A stretch of 64,000 bases of DNA from assembly GCA_004843165.1 (NCBI GenBank), contig CP039459.1, positions 1,813,001 to 1,877,000 on the forward strand. The letters run 5' to 3'. The DNA comes from Acetobacteraceae bacterium. Its GTDB lineage: Bacteria; Pseudomonadota; Alphaproteobacteria; Acetobacterales; Acetobacteraceae. The stretch's first letter is position 1, and each line of letters begins with the position of its first letter. The notes under the pieces were generated by a model that did no database searches, was not told where the DNA came from, and saw nothing but the letters and a program-made list of their open reading frames with translations. Below, piece by piece: positions 17,408 through 26,652 of this stretch. The position numbers and the translations under genes are program-made.

Positions 17408-19240
17408 ATGGATATTCAAATGAGACAAACGGTCTTTAATACGCAAGATGAGACAAAAGCAGTCGTTTCTGAAGCTGTGAAGGCCCCTAGGTGGGATCTG
17501 TCAGACCTTTATCAAAATTTTGAGGATTCGAATTTAAAGCATGATTTAGAAGCTTGTTTGGCGCATTCTAAAAAATTTCAAGAGCAATATCAGGGAAAGG
17601 TTGCAATGCTTTCTGCAAGATCCTTTCTAGCGCTGATACAAGAATATGAGCAGATTGAAGAGCTTTCAGGAAAAATTTCTGCTTTTTCGCATCTTGCTTT
17701 TGCCGCCAATACAAATGATCCGAAAATTGGACGTCAGGTTCAAAATATTCGGGAGAAAATGACTGAAATCTCTCGTAATCTTCTTTTCTTTTCTTTGGAA
17801 ACCATTGCTGTTGAGGATAAGAAATTTGAAGAATGGTCTTCAGATTCTTCTTTAGAAAGTTGGAAATTCTTTTTAGAGGGAATACGGAAGTTTAAGCCTT
17901 ATCAGCTTTCAGCAGAGGCAGAGCTTGCCCTTATGGAGACTTCTTTAAGCGGACGTGCTGCTTGGGTGCGTTTTTTTGATGAAACAATGGCAGAATTAAC
18001 CCTTACGCTTAATGGTGAGGAAATTTCTTTAACTGAAGCGCTTTCTCGGACAACGGATCAGAAGCAAACAGTCAGAAAGGAAGCTTCGGAAGCTGTTGGG
18101 AATTTATTAAAAGAGAAATCTTCTCTTTTTACCCGCATTATGAACAATTTATTACAGGCAAAAGGTGCAGAGGATCGTCTTCGTGGGTATGAGACTCCGC
18201 AATCTTCCCGACATTTGGCAAATCGGGTTTCCGGTGAAGTTGTTGACGCTTTAGATGCGGCTGTTCAAGAGAAACAATCTCTTCTTTCTCATCGCTATTA
18301 TCGTTTAAAAGCTAAATGGCTAGGGCAAGATTATCTGGATTATTGGGATCGTAACGCACCGGTTTCTCAAGAAGATACCAAACGCTTTACATGGGAAGAG
18401 GCGGTTGAAATTGTCTGCGCCGCTTATACGGAATTTGATCCTAAAATGGGAAAATATGCTCGGCGCTTTTTTGATAATGCTTGGATTGATGCCAAGGCCG
18501 TTCCCGGAAAGTCAGGAGGTGCCTTTGCGCACCCTGTTACGCCTGCGGTGCATCCTTATATCTTAACAAATTTCCAAGGGAAGGCACGTGACGTTTCAAC
18601 CTTAGCACATGAGGTTGGGCACGGTATTCATCAGCTTTTAGCAGGGGAAACACAGGGATATTTGAAGGCCTCAACACCTTTGCCATTGGCAGAAACCGCT
18701 TCTGTTTTTGGGGAAATGCTAACGTTTAAATATTTGTTAAAACAGGCCAAAACGAAAGAGGAACGCCGCATTCTTATCATCGGAAAGGTGGAAGATATGC
18801 TCAACACTGTTGTGCGGCAGATGGCCTTTTATCGTTTTGAAAAAGCCATCCATGAAGAGCGCCAAAAGGGAGAGATTCCAGCAGAGCGTTTCGGTGAGCT
18901 TTGGCGTGAAATTCAGCATGAAAGTTTGGGAGATGCGATTAAGCTGGAAGGGAATTATGCCTATTTCTGGTCTTATGTGCCGCATTTTATTCATGCGCCA
19001 TTTTATGTCTATGCCTATGCTTTCGGCGATTGTCTGGTAAATGCACTTTTCTCACTTTATCAAAATCAGCCAGAAGGTTTTGTTTCTAAATATATGGCGT
19101 TACTGAGTGCTGGCGGGTCAAAAGATTACCGAGATTTATTGGCAACTTTTGACTTTAATCCGGAAGATCCCTCTTTCTGGCAACATGGTCTGGAAGAAAT
19201 TCAAAAATTGATCAACCAGTTGGAAAAAGACGATGTCTGA
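17408..19240 (+). CDS. pepF: PepF, oligoendopeptidase F (M3B family)
   Basis: Zinc metallopeptidase that cuts short peptides in the cytoplasm. The HExxH zinc site is in STLAHEVGHGIHQLL around residue 404, with the downstream Glu in PLAETASVFGEML; the C-terminal HAPFYVYAYAFGDCLVNALF segment is typical of M3B. 610 residues, usual length. Its last 8 nt overlap the ABC1 kinase gene. A possible promoter is TTGAAT at 17356-17361 with TTTATA at 17379-17384 (17-nt spacer), after the tRNA gene. Confidence 0.96.
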   Translation: MDIQMRQTVFNTQDETKAVVSEAVKAPRWDLSDLYQNFEDSNLKHDLEACLAHSKKFQEQYQGKVAMLSARSFLALIQEYEQIEELSGKISAFSHLAFAANTNDPKIGRQVQNIREKMTEISRNLLFFSLETIAVEDKKFEEWSSDSSLESWKFFLEGIRKFKPYQLSAEAELALMETSLSGRAAWVRFFDETMAELTLTLNGEEISLTEALSRTTDQKQTVRKEASEAVGNLLKEKSSLFTRIMNNLLQAKGAEDRLRGYETPQSSRHLANRVSGEVVDALDAAVQEKQSLLSHRYYRLKAKWLGQDYLDYWDRNAPVSQEDTKRFTWEEAVEIVCAAYTEFDPKMGKYARRFFDNAWIDAKAVPGKSGGAFAHPVTPAVHPYILTNFQGKARDVSTLAHEVGHGIHQLLAGETQGYLKASTPLPLAETASVFGEMLTFKYLLKQAKTKEERRILIIGKVEDMLNTVVRQMAFYRFEKAIHEERQKGEIPAERFGELWREIQHESLGDAIKLEGNYAYFWSYVPHFIHAPFYVYAYAFGDCLVNALFSLYQNQPEGFVSKYMALLSAGGSKDYRDLLATFDFNPEDPSFWQHGLEEIQKLINQLEKDDV

Positions 19241-20636
19241 AAAATCTTTTGAAGAACGTTCTCTTGACCACCCAAATCTTTTGCATAATGCACGAAGAAT
19301 GGTGAAATCAGGAACAGTTGTCGGTGGCGCCGTTGCTAGAGCCACATGGCGTAAATTTTCTCCTTCTTCTGTTCAGACTGGCTCTGTTCGTCAAGATGCA
19401 GAGAAGCTTAAGGCTGCTTTAGGAAATTTGCGTGGTCCCTTGGTAAAGGTGGCTCAGCTTATGGCATCTATTCCTGGGCTTTTGCCAGAGGATTATATTG
19501 CGGAACTTTCTGAGCTGCAGATGCAGGCGCCAGCAATGGGGTGGAGTTTTGTCCAACGCCGCATGCGCAATGAACTCGGACAAGATTGGGAAAGATATTT
19601 TAATTCTTTTGATAAGAAAGCCTGTAATGCTGCGTCTTTAGGGCAGGTTCATAAGGCTTTTCTTTCTAATGGATATAAGGTTGCCTGTAAGCTCCAGTAT
19701 CCGGGAATGGAGAAATCCATTGAATCGGATTTATTACAGTTAAAAGCCCTCTTTGGTGTTTATTCTTTTTTTGATGGTGCGATTAAACAAGACCGTGTTT
19801 TTAAGGAGCTTTCAGATCGTCTGAGAGAAGAGCTAGATTACCGGAGAGAAGTCGCTAATCTTTCTATTTTTGGCAATATTTTAAAATCCATCCCGGAAAT
19901 TCATGTACCAAGGCCGGCGAAACGTATTTCTACGCATCGTCTTTTGGTGATGGAATGGCTGGAAGGGATAAGTTTTTCAGATTTTCTTTCTAAAAACCCC
20001 TCACAAGAGGAACGTAATAAAGTTGCCAGAACGCTTTTTAAGGCTTGGTACCTTCCCTTCTATAGTTTCGGCTTTTTGCATGGAGATCCACATTCTGGAA
20101 ATTACGGTGTAAGAGAGAATGGGGACGTTAATTTATTTGACCTTGGAAGCATTCGTGTTTTCCCTGCAAAATTTGTTCAGGGCGTTGTGCAGCTTTATCA
20201 AGCGATGAAAGAGCAAGATCCCCTTAAACAGCGCAAAGCTTATGAAATGTGGGGATTTAAAGAAGTAAACGATGATATTTTTGAGGCTTTGAATTTATGG
20301 AGTTCTTTCTTTTTTCGTCCTTTCTTGATTGAGGGAGAACATTCTCTTGAAAAAACGAATAATTCTGAAGCAGCGCATGAGGTTTTGGAAAATGTTTATG
20401 CAACGCTCAAAAAGGGCGGTGGCGTGACCTTGCCACAAGAATTTGTCCTGTTAGATCGTTCTGCCTTAGGTCTGGGGGGCGCTTTTTTAAGGTTAGGGGC
20501 ATCCATTAATTGGAAAGCACTTTTTGAAGAGGAGATTGCTTTGTTTTCGATGGAAAATCTTGCAAATGCGCAGCAGGAGATCTTGCAATCAGCAGGATTG
20601 AAAATACAAGGTGATGAGGTCGTATTTCATTCATGA
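19233..20636 (+). CDS. ABC1/AarF/UbiB-type atypical kinase
   Basis: Member of the ABC1 kinase-like family, whose bacterial members support ubiquinone synthesis or related lipid steps. The KxGQ-type motif is [11 protein letters not shown] (about residue 71), followed by the Ala-rich loop [21 protein letters not shown] with the phosphate-binding Lys, the catalytic loop [13 protein letters not shown] and the DFG-like [10 protein letters not shown]. 467 residues. No ubi genes lie nearby, so I do not call it ubiB. Its start overlaps pepF by 8 nt and its end overlaps uvrB by 4 nt. Confidence 0.88.
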   Translation: MSEKSFEERSLDHPNLLHNARRMVKSGTVVGGAVARATWRKFSPSSVQTGSVRQDAEKLKAALGNLRGPLVKVAQLMASIPGLLPEDYIAELSELQMQAPAMGWSFVQRRMRNELGQDWERYFNSFDKKACNAASLGQVHKAFLSNGYKVACKLQYPGMEKSIESDLLQLKALFGVYSFFDGAIKQDRVFKELSDRLREELDYRREVANLSIFGNILKSIPEIHVPRPAKRISTHRLLVMEWLEGISFSDFLSKNPSQEERNKVARTLFKAWYLPFYSFGFLHGDPHSGNYGVRENGDVNLFDLGSIRVFPAKFVQGVVQLYQAMKEQDPLKQRKAYEMWGFKEVNDDIFEALNLWSSFFFRPFLIEGEHSLEKTNNSEAAHEVLENVYATLKKGGGVTLPQEFVLLDRSALGLGGAFLRLGASINWKALFEEEIALFSMENLANAQQEILQSAGLKIQGDEVVFHS

Positions 20637-22753
20637 AAGCGACAAGAAAAAAAAAGAAACCGATAGCACCAAGGCAAACAGATTTTTTTCCGCAACCGCA
20701 GAAAATTAAGCCTAAAACAAGGTTATTTAAGGTTCATTCTGACTATGAACCCGCTGGAGATCAGCCAGCGGCAATTGAGAATCTTGTTAAAGGTCTAAAA
20801 ACAGAAGAAAAAAATCATGTTCTTTTAGGGGTAACAGGCTCAGGAAAAACCTTTACGATGGCGAAAGTCATCGAAAGGCTTCAGCGGCCGGCAATTATCT
20901 TGGCGCCGAATAAAACCTTGGCCGCTCAGCTTTATGAAGAAATGAGAAAATTTTTTCCTGAAAATGCGGTAGAATATTTTGTTTCTTATTACGACTATTA
21001 TCAGCCTGAAGCCTATGTTGCGCGTTCAGATACTTATATTGAAAAAGATAGTCAAAGAAATGAGCGTATTGATCGGATGCGCCATGCGGCAACACAAGCT
21101 TTATTAGAACGTAATGATGTGATTATCGTTGCTTCTGTTTCTTGTATTTACGGTATTGGCGGCCCAGAAGCCTATGCGGCTATGACTGTTCTCGTTAAGT
21201 CAGGAGAGGAGTTTGATCGGGATAGTCTCATTCGTTCTTTAGTTGAATTACAATATCAACGTAACGACCATGCTTTTGAACGTGGCTGTTTCCGTGTTCG
21301 TGGGGATCAAATTGATATTTTTCCTGTTCAGAATGAGGACAGGGCTTGGCGGGTCAGCTTTTTTGGCGACGAAGTTGAAACGATTGAGGAATTTGATCCC
21401 TTAACGGGTGCTAAAACAGGTGCGCATGAGGAGGTTCGGATTTATGCGAACTCTCATTATATTACGCCACGTCCGACACTCAATCAGGCGATGAAATTTA
21501 TATCAGAGGAGTTAGAAACTCGTCTCATAGAGCTTAAAAATGAAAATAAGCTCTTAGAGGCGCAACGTCTTTCGGAACGGACGCAATTTGATTTGGAGAT
21601 GCTCGAAACCGCAGGGGTTTGCAAAGGCATTGAAAATTACTCCCGTTATTTATCTGGACGCAGGGCAGGTGATCCGCCACCGACACTTTTTGAATATTTG
21701 CCAGAAGATGCGCTTTTAATTGTTGATGAAAGCCATGTGGGCGTTCCTCAGATCGGTGGAATGGAAAGGGGGGATAACGCCCGGAAGCAAACATTATCGA
21801 ATTTTGGTTTCCGTTTACCTTCCTGCATGGATAATCGGCCGCTTTCTTTTTCTGAATGGGATGCTTTTCGGCCGCAAACTTTATTTGTTTCTGCAACCCC
21901 TGGTCAGTGGGAAATGGATCAAACGGAAGGTGTTTTTACAGAACAAATTATCCGTCCAACAGGATTGGTAGATCCGATTACCGAAGTGAGACCTGTTGAG
22001 GGGCAAGTTGATGATCTTTTGCATGAGATCAAAAAAACGGTTGAAAAAAACGGCCGCATTCTCGTAACCACTTTAACAAAAAAAATGGCAGAAGATTTAA
22101 CAGAATATCTTTCTGAGGCTCAAATTCGTGTACGTTACCTTCATTCGGATATTGATACGCTGGAGCGTGTGGAAATTATTCGAGATCTTCGCCTAGGTGT
22201 CTTTGATGTTCTGATTGGGATCAATCTTTTACGGGAAGGTTTAGATATTCCAGAATGTGCTCTGGTGGCAATTTTGGATGCGGATAAAGAGGGGTTTTTA
22301 CGCTCACGCACTTCTTTGATTCAAACGATTGGACGTGCGGCTCGGCATATTGATGGACGTGTTTTGCTTTATGCTGACCGTTTAACAGGTTCTTTGAAAT
22401 ATGCGATTGAGGAAACAGACCGACGCCGTCAGCTTCAAATTGAGTGGAACAAAAAACATGGCATTACGCCACGTTCTGCTCAGAGTAAAATTAGAACAGA
22501 TCTTTTTTCAGATGTAGATGCGGAAAAAGGAGAGAGTCTTGAAACGCCTAACAAGAAAAAACTTTCCATCGCAGAGTTAAAAGTAAAAATGAGAGAGGCT
22601 GCTGCTTCTTTAGAGTTTGAAGAGGCAGCGTCTCTCAGAGATCAGATTCGGCGTTTGGAAGCAGAGGAGTTAGGGGTAATTCTTCCGCCTTCAAATACGG
22701 CATTGATGCCACAGAAAAAAGCACGTAATCGTCAGAAAAGCAGATCGCACTAA
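20633..22753 (+). CDS. uvrB: UvrB, excinuclease ABC subunit B
   Basis: Damage-verification helicase of nucleotide excision repair, acting with UvrA and UvrC. 706 residues with Walker [11 protein letters not shown], the beta-hairpin region [11 protein letters not shown], the DEAD-like [13 protein letters not shown], helicase motif [14 protein letters not shown], motif [14 protein letters not shown], and a C-terminal UVR motif ([16 protein letters not shown]-like, about 655-680) that contacts UvrC. ATG at 20633 overlaps the previous gene by 4 nt; greB begins directly after its stop. Confidence 0.99.
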   Translation: MKATRKKKKPIAPRQTDFFPQPQKIKPKTRLFKVHSDYEPAGDQPAAIENLVKGLKTEEKNHVLLGVTGSGKTFTMAKVIERLQRPAIILAPNKTLAAQLYEEMRKFFPENAVEYFVSYYDYYQPEAYVARSDTYIEKDSQRNERIDRMRHAATQALLERNDVIIVASVSCIYGIGGPEAYAAMTVLVKSGEEFDRDSLIRSLVELQYQRNDHAFERGCFRVRGDQIDIFPVQNEDRAWRVSFFGDEVETIEEFDPLTGAKTGAHEEVRIYANSHYITPRPTLNQAMKFISEELETRLIELKNENKLLEAQRLSERTQFDLEMLETAGVCKGIENYSRYLSGRRAGDPPPTLFEYLPEDALLIVDESHVGVPQIGGMERGDNARKQTLSNFGFRLPSCMDNRPLSFSEWDAFRPQTLFVSATPGQWEMDQTEGVFTEQIIRPTGLVDPITEVRPVEGQVDDLLHEIKKTVEKNGRILVTTLTKKMAEDLTEYLSEAQIRVRYLHSDIDTLERVEIIRDLRLGVFDVLIGINLLREGLDIPECALVAILDADKEGFLRSRTSLIQTIGRAARHIDGRVLLYADRLTGSLKYAIEETDRRRQLQIEWNKKHGITPRSAQSKIRTDLFSDVDAEKGESLETPNKKKLSIAELKVKMREAAASLEFEEAASLRDQIRRLEAEELGVILPPSNTALMPQKKARNRQKSRSH

Positions 22754-23263
22754 ATGGCAGAAATTAATCTTTCTATTCGAAAATATTTATCGGAAAAAGG
22801 CGCTGCCCGTTTCCGCGCAGAGCTAGATCAATTAAGACTCGTAGAGCGTCCTAAAATTGTTGAAATTGTTTCGTGGGCGGCCGGAAATGGAGATCGTTCG
22901 GAAAATGCCGATTATCAATATGGGCGTCAGAGGTTGCGTCAAATTGATCGTCGTATGCGTTTTTTAGCTAAACGTTTGGAGAATGCACTTATTGTTAAAC
23001 CGGAAGATCAAAAAACACGTCACCGTGTTTTTTTCGGTGCAACCGTAAAAGTGGTAAATGAGGATGATATTACAAACTCTTTTACCATTCTTGGGGTTGA
23101 TGAGGCGCAGATGGAAAGGTCTGAAGTCAGTATTGTATCACCTTTGGCGAGAGCTATTTTAGGCGCTTCTGTCGGGGATGAAAGAATTATTAAAAGTCCT
23201 GAAGGGGATAAATTTGTAGAGATTCTGGAGATCACCTATCCAGAAACAGAGGAGAGCTTATGA
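22754..23263 (+). CDS. greB: GreB, transcript cleavage factor
   Basis: Rescues backtracked RNA polymerase by inducing cleavage of the RNA 3' end. 169 residues with a coiled-coil N-terminal domain whose tip holds the acidic pair in GDRSENADYQYG, and the GreB-specific GRQRLRQIDRRMRFL stretch that separates it from GreA, then the C-terminal FKBP-like domain (ILGVDEAQ, SPLARAILG). Starts immediately after the uvrB stop and overlaps gshB by 4 nt (ATGA). Confidence 0.95.
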   Translation: MAEINLSIRKYLSEKGAARFRAELDQLRLVERPKIVEIVSWAAGNGDRSENADYQYGRQRLRQIDRRMRFLAKRLENALIVKPEDQKTRHRVFFGATVKVVNEDDITNSFTILGVDEAQMERSEVSIVSPLARAILGASVGDERIIKSPEGDKFVEILEITYPETEESL

Positions 23264-24231
23264 AGCCGTTAAAAATTGCTGTTCAAATGGATCCTGTGGA
23301 GCATATTCAAACCAAAGGGGATACAACTTTTGCGCTGATGTTAGAGGCACAAGCACGTGGAATGGAAATCTATACTTATTCACCGCTTGATTTGATTTTA
23401 AAAACAGAGAAAGAAACAGGTGCCCCCTTATTTGAAGCAAAGGCACGCAAAGTTTCTTTGAGGGATCAGGAAAAAGATTTTGTTGATTTCGGGGCTTGGG
23501 AAGTTTTAGATCTCAAAAAAATGGATGTTATCCTTGTGCGCCAAGATCCGCCTTTTGATATGTCTTATTTAACAGCCGCCTATTTACTTGATGTATTGGA
23601 TTCACAGGAAAGTGGACCTTTAATTCTTAATAAACCTTCTGGTATTATTAATGCGCCTGAGAAATTAGCGCCCTTACGTTTTCCGGGACTTTTTCCACCG
23701 ACATTGATTTCACGAAATCTTGAGGCAATTCAGGCTTTTAGGGAAGAGTGGCAAGATATTATCCTCAAGCCGCTTTATGGTAATGGGGGTGCGGGTATTT
23801 TTCGTGTTCGTTCCGAAGATGGAAATTTTGCTTCTCTTTTGGAAATGTTTTTTTCTCTCTCAAAAGAGCCGGTTATTCTACAGCGTTATGAATCTGCGGT
23901 GCGTAAGGGCGATAAACGTATTATTTTGGTGGATGGCGAGGTTGTCGGGGCGATAAACCGTATTCCGGCAGAAGGGTCAGATCGTTCAAATTTGCATGTC
24001 GGAGGGCGTGCGGAATCCTCTAAGCTGACTTCAAGAGAATTGGAAATTTGTGAACGTTTAAAGCCCTTTTTGCGTCAAGAGGGATTGTTATTAACGGGCA
24101 TTGATGTCATCGGGGATTGGTTAACAGAAATTAATGTGACTTCGCCGACGGGGGTGAGAGAAATGAGCCGCTTTGATGATACGAACATTGCAGGTAAAAT
24201 TTGGGATTCAATTCTAAAGAAGTTGAAATAA
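23260..24231 (+). CDS. gshB: GshB, glutathione synthetase
   Basis: ATP-grasp ligase joining gamma-glutamylcysteine and glycine to give glutathione. 323 residues: N-terminal VQMDPVEHIQTKGDTTFAL, RQDPPFDMSYL, LNKPSGIINAPEKL, the Gly-rich KPLYGNGGAGIFRV ATP lid and the C-terminal EINVTSPTGVREM are all as in E. coli GshB. It overlaps greB by 4 nt and is followed by a stem-loop terminator, so it closes the pepF-to-gshB run. Confidence 0.98.
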   Translation: MKPLKIAVQMDPVEHIQTKGDTTFALMLEAQARGMEIYTYSPLDLILKTEKETGAPLFEAKARKVSLRDQEKDFVDFGAWEVLDLKKMDVILVRQDPPFDMSYLTAAYLLDVLDSQESGPLILNKPSGIINAPEKLAPLRFPGLFPPTLISRNLEAIQAFREEWQDIILKPLYGNGGAGIFRVRSEDGNFASLLEMFFSLSKEPVILQRYESAVRKGDKRIILVDGEVVGAINRIPAEGSDRSNLHVGGRAESSKLTSRELEICERLKPFLRQEGLLLTGIDVIGDWLTEINVTSPTGVREMSRFDDTNIAGKIWDSILKKLK

Positions 24232-24245
24232 GGAAGATATTTTTT

Positions 24246-24290
24246 CACAGAGATGGGATTCTTATGTATAAGGGAACGTCTCTGTGTTTT
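24246..24290 (+). terminator. Terminator after gshB
   Basis: Stem CACAGAGA at 24246-24253 pairs with TCTCTGTG at 24279-24286, with a 25-nt loop and TTTT following. It lies 15 nt after the gshB stop. The loop is long and the T run short, so the terminator is probably moderate in strength. Confidence 0.6.
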
Positions 24291-24501
24291 AATTATGCTC
24301 CTTAGAATCCTTTGATAAGGATTTTCTGTCATGCTTAGGAAATATATGGGTAAAACCTAATTCTTGGCTTTTAGGAATTTCCGGGGGTTTGTGGAAAACG
24401 CAAAGAAACCATACGTGAATTGAGTTCTTAAACTGTAAAAGTATAAGACTAAGCCAGAAGAAGATCGCGATAATGCAGAAGAGAAGATTCAGCCAGAACA
24501 T
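24289..24501 (-). CDS. Possible small one-helix membrane protein
   Basis: Not recognised. A 70-residue frame starting MFWLNLLFCIIAIFFWLSL has one clear hydrophobic helix (about residues 3-24) and a polar, basic tail rich in Lys, His and Ser. ATG 24501 has only a weak AAAAGAAAA ribosome site. It occupies most of the 394-bp gap between gshB and pmtA, divergent from pmtA. Such AT-rich frames can appear by chance, so existence as a gene is uncertain. Confidence 0.3.
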   Translation of the reverse strand: MFWLNLLFCIIAIFFWLSLILLQFKNSIHVWFLCVFHKPPEIPKSQELGFTHIFPKHDRKSLSKDSKEHN

Positions 24502-24625
24502 ATTTTTTCTTTTAAAAAGTTGTTGATAATTTTGTGCCAGAATGTGCCCTTTTAATGCAAGGGCGTTTTGTCTGAGATCTTATTAAAGAGGATGACAAGC
24601 AACAAATTAGGGAATGTGACGTCAA

Positions 24626-25279
24626 ATGAGTGATAAAAAAGGCAAGACATTTTTTTTAGATGAAAAAGGTGTAAAGGATGCTTATGAACGTTGGGCAAAA
24701 GTATATGATATTGTTTTCGGAAGCGTTTCAGGGCCAGCACGCCGTCGTGCAATCAAAGCTGTAAATTCCCTTCCAGGAACAGATGTTTTAGAGGTCGGGG
24801 TCGGTACGGGTTTAGCTTTACCGCATTATAACCTTGAAAAAAATGTCACTGGCATTGATCTTTCATCCCATATGCTAGAAAAAGCCAGAGCAAGAGTGGA
24901 TCGTCTTAATCTCACCAATATTTTTGAGATTAAGGAGATAGATGCCGAACATACAGATTTCCCTGATAATAGTTTTGATATTGCGGTTGGGATGTTTGTT
25001 GCTTCTGTTGTTCCAAATCCAGATAAGCTTTTTAAAGAACTCACCAGAGTGGTTCGTCCCAATGGATATATTCTTTTTATCAATCATTTTAATGCACGAA
25101 ATGGTTTGCGTTTATTCGCAGAGAAAAAACTAGCACGGGCTTCGAGAGCTTTAGGCTGGCACCCGGATTTCCCCATTGAGAAGCTTTTCCCTCAAGAGGT
25201 TCTTCCAAAAGTACATTTTAGTTCCGTTCCGCCTTTTGGATTATTCTCTCTCGCTATTTTGAAAAACGAAAAATCCTGA
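24626..25279 (+). CDS. PmtA-type phosphatidylethanolamine N-methyltransferase
   Basis: SAM-dependent methyltransferase of the Rhodobacter PmtA type, which methylates phosphatidylethanolamine towards phosphatidylcholine. 217 residues: AYERWAKVYDIVFGSV near the N-terminus, the SAM motif I VLEVGVGTGLALP, motif II acidic GIDLSSHML, DNSFDIAVGMFV, and RPNGYILFINHF. The opening segment and length match this group better than the ubiquinone methyltransferases. Monocistronic, ending in a strong bidirectional terminator. Confidence 0.8.
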   Translation: MSDKKGKTFFLDEKGVKDAYERWAKVYDIVFGSVSGPARRRAIKAVNSLPGTDVLEVGVGTGLALPHYNLEKNVTGIDLSSHMLEKARARVDRLNLTNIFEIKEIDAEHTDFPDNSFDIAVGMFVASVVPNPDKLFKELTRVVRPNGYILFINHFNARNGLRLFAEKKLARASRALGWHPDFPIEKLFPQEVLPKVHFSSVPPFGLFSLAILKNEKS

Positions 25280-25286
25280 TAAAAAA

Positions 25287-25315
25287 AGAGCCCCTCAAAA
25301 TTGGAGGGGCTCTTT
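25287..25315. terminator. Bidirectional terminator between pmtA and the M16 peptidase gene
   Basis: The hairpin AGAGCCCCTC ... GAGGGGCTCT has a run of A on its left and TTTTT on its right, so it can terminate both converging genes. It begins 8 nt after the pmtA stop. Confidence 0.9.
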
Positions 25316-25321
25316 TTATTT

Positions 25322-26587
25322 TTAAAGAAAATTTTCTTTTTTGAAATCCTCAAAAGATTGTTCGTGTTTCATTTTGCCAATAGAGCTGATTGTCTTTGGC
25401 GTTGAGAAAATTTTCTGGGCACTTTGAAGAATATCACCGCAAGTGAGGTTTTCAATTTTTTGAATTCTTTCTTCTAATGGAATAATGCGTCCCCAGAGCT
25501 GCATTTGTCGTGCGAGACGGCTACAACGATTATTTGTGCTTTCCATGGACATAAGGAGGGAAGCTTTATGTTGTGATTTTGCTCTTTTTAGCTCTTCTTC
25601 AGTGATTTTTTTAAGAGTTTTATGGAGTTCCTCTTGAATGACAGGGAGAAGTTCTTTCGTTTCATCAGCACTGGTTCCAGCATAAATTCCAAAAATGCCA
25701 CTATCTGAAAAAGCGTGCAGAAAACTATAAATTGTATAAACAAGTCCACGTTTTTCACGAACCTCTTGGAATAAACGAGAGGACATGCCACCACCTAAAA
25801 TAACCGATAAGGTTGCAGCTGCATCAAAATCATCATCGTGATAATTGGGTGCTTCAAATCCTAAAACAAGGTGCATTTGATCCAAATCACGTTCAATATG
25901 GTCTCTTCCGCCTATATATTTTGCCGCTAGGCTTTTTGGGGCAGCGTTTGAATGCAAATCTGCAAAAGATTTTTGCACAGTGGAAACAAGATGATCGTGA
26001 TCTAAGTTCCCAGCGGCGGCAATTGTGATATTTTTTGCAGAGTAATGTGATCCCATATAATGGATTAGATTTTCACGACTCATATTTTGAACGCTAGAGG
26101 TGGTTCCTAGAATAGGGCGTCCAATGGGCTGGTTTGGAAAAGCAGTTTGCTGGAAAATATCATGAACAATATCATCCGGTGCATCGTGAGACTGGTGAAT
26201 TTCTTGTAAGATCACCTTGCGTTCTTTTTCAATTTCCATCTCTGCGAAGAGACTGTGGGTAAGCACATCCCCAATCAGATCAGCGCCTAAAGCAAGATCT
26301 TCTTTTAGAAGTTTAACATAGTATGCGGTTGTTTCACGTGCTGTATAGGCATTGATATATCCGCCGACATTTTCGATTGTTTCTGAAATTTCAAGAGCAG
26401 TACGTTTTTTTGTTCCCTTAAACGCCATATGTTCTAGAAAATGCGCTGCGCCATTAATCTCAGCAGATTCATTACGTGCGCCCGTATTGACGTAAGCGCC
26501 GAAAGAGACCGTTTCAACGTTTTTCATTGTTTCAGAAACAATCGTAAGGCCATTTGGTAATGTTGAGATCTTGGGAGGAGTGGACAT
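25322..26587 (-). CDS. M16 family zinc peptidase (processing-peptidase-like)
   Basis: Similar to the bacterial relatives of mitochondrial processing peptidase beta. About 421 residues with the inverted zinc motif HFLEH in NGAAHFLEHMAFKGT near residue 55 and the downstream Glu in the ETTAYYVKLLKEDLALG region; the second, inactive M16 half follows. The start is taken as ATG 26587 (MSTPPKISTLPNG), since the conserved TLPNGL region begins right after; a TTG at 26617 is in frame. Substrate unknown. Ends at a bidirectional terminator. Confidence 0.9.
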   Translation of the reverse strand: MSTPPKISTLPNGLTIVSETMKNVETVSFGAYVNTGARNESAEINGAAHFLEHMAFKGTKKRTALEISETIENVGGYINAYTARETTAYYVKLLKEDLALGADLIGDVLTHSLFAEMEIEKERKVILQEIHQSHDAPDDIVHDIFQQTAFPNQPIGRPILGTTSSVQNMSRENLIHYMGSHYSAKNITIAAAGNLDHDHLVSTVQKSFADLHSNAAPKSLAAKYIGGRDHIERDLDQMHLVLGFEAPNYHDDDFDAAATLSVILGGGMSSRLFQEVREKRGLVYTIYSFLHAFSDSGIFGIYAGTSADETKELLPVIQEELHKTLKKITEEELKRAKSQHKASLLMSMESTNNRCSRLARQMQLWGRIIPLEERIQKIENLTCGDILQSAQKIFSTPKTISSIGKMKHEQSFEDFKKENFL

Positions 26588-26652
26588 AGATAAGGGATAC
26601 CCGTTTTTAAAAATCAAAAGGAAAAAGAGATTATTTTCATAGCTATAAATGA

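Noticed and set aside
24552-24752. Minus-strand 66-codon frame overlapping the start of pmtA
   Set aside because: It is mostly antisense to the pmtA coding region and has no ribosome site or recognisable sequence.
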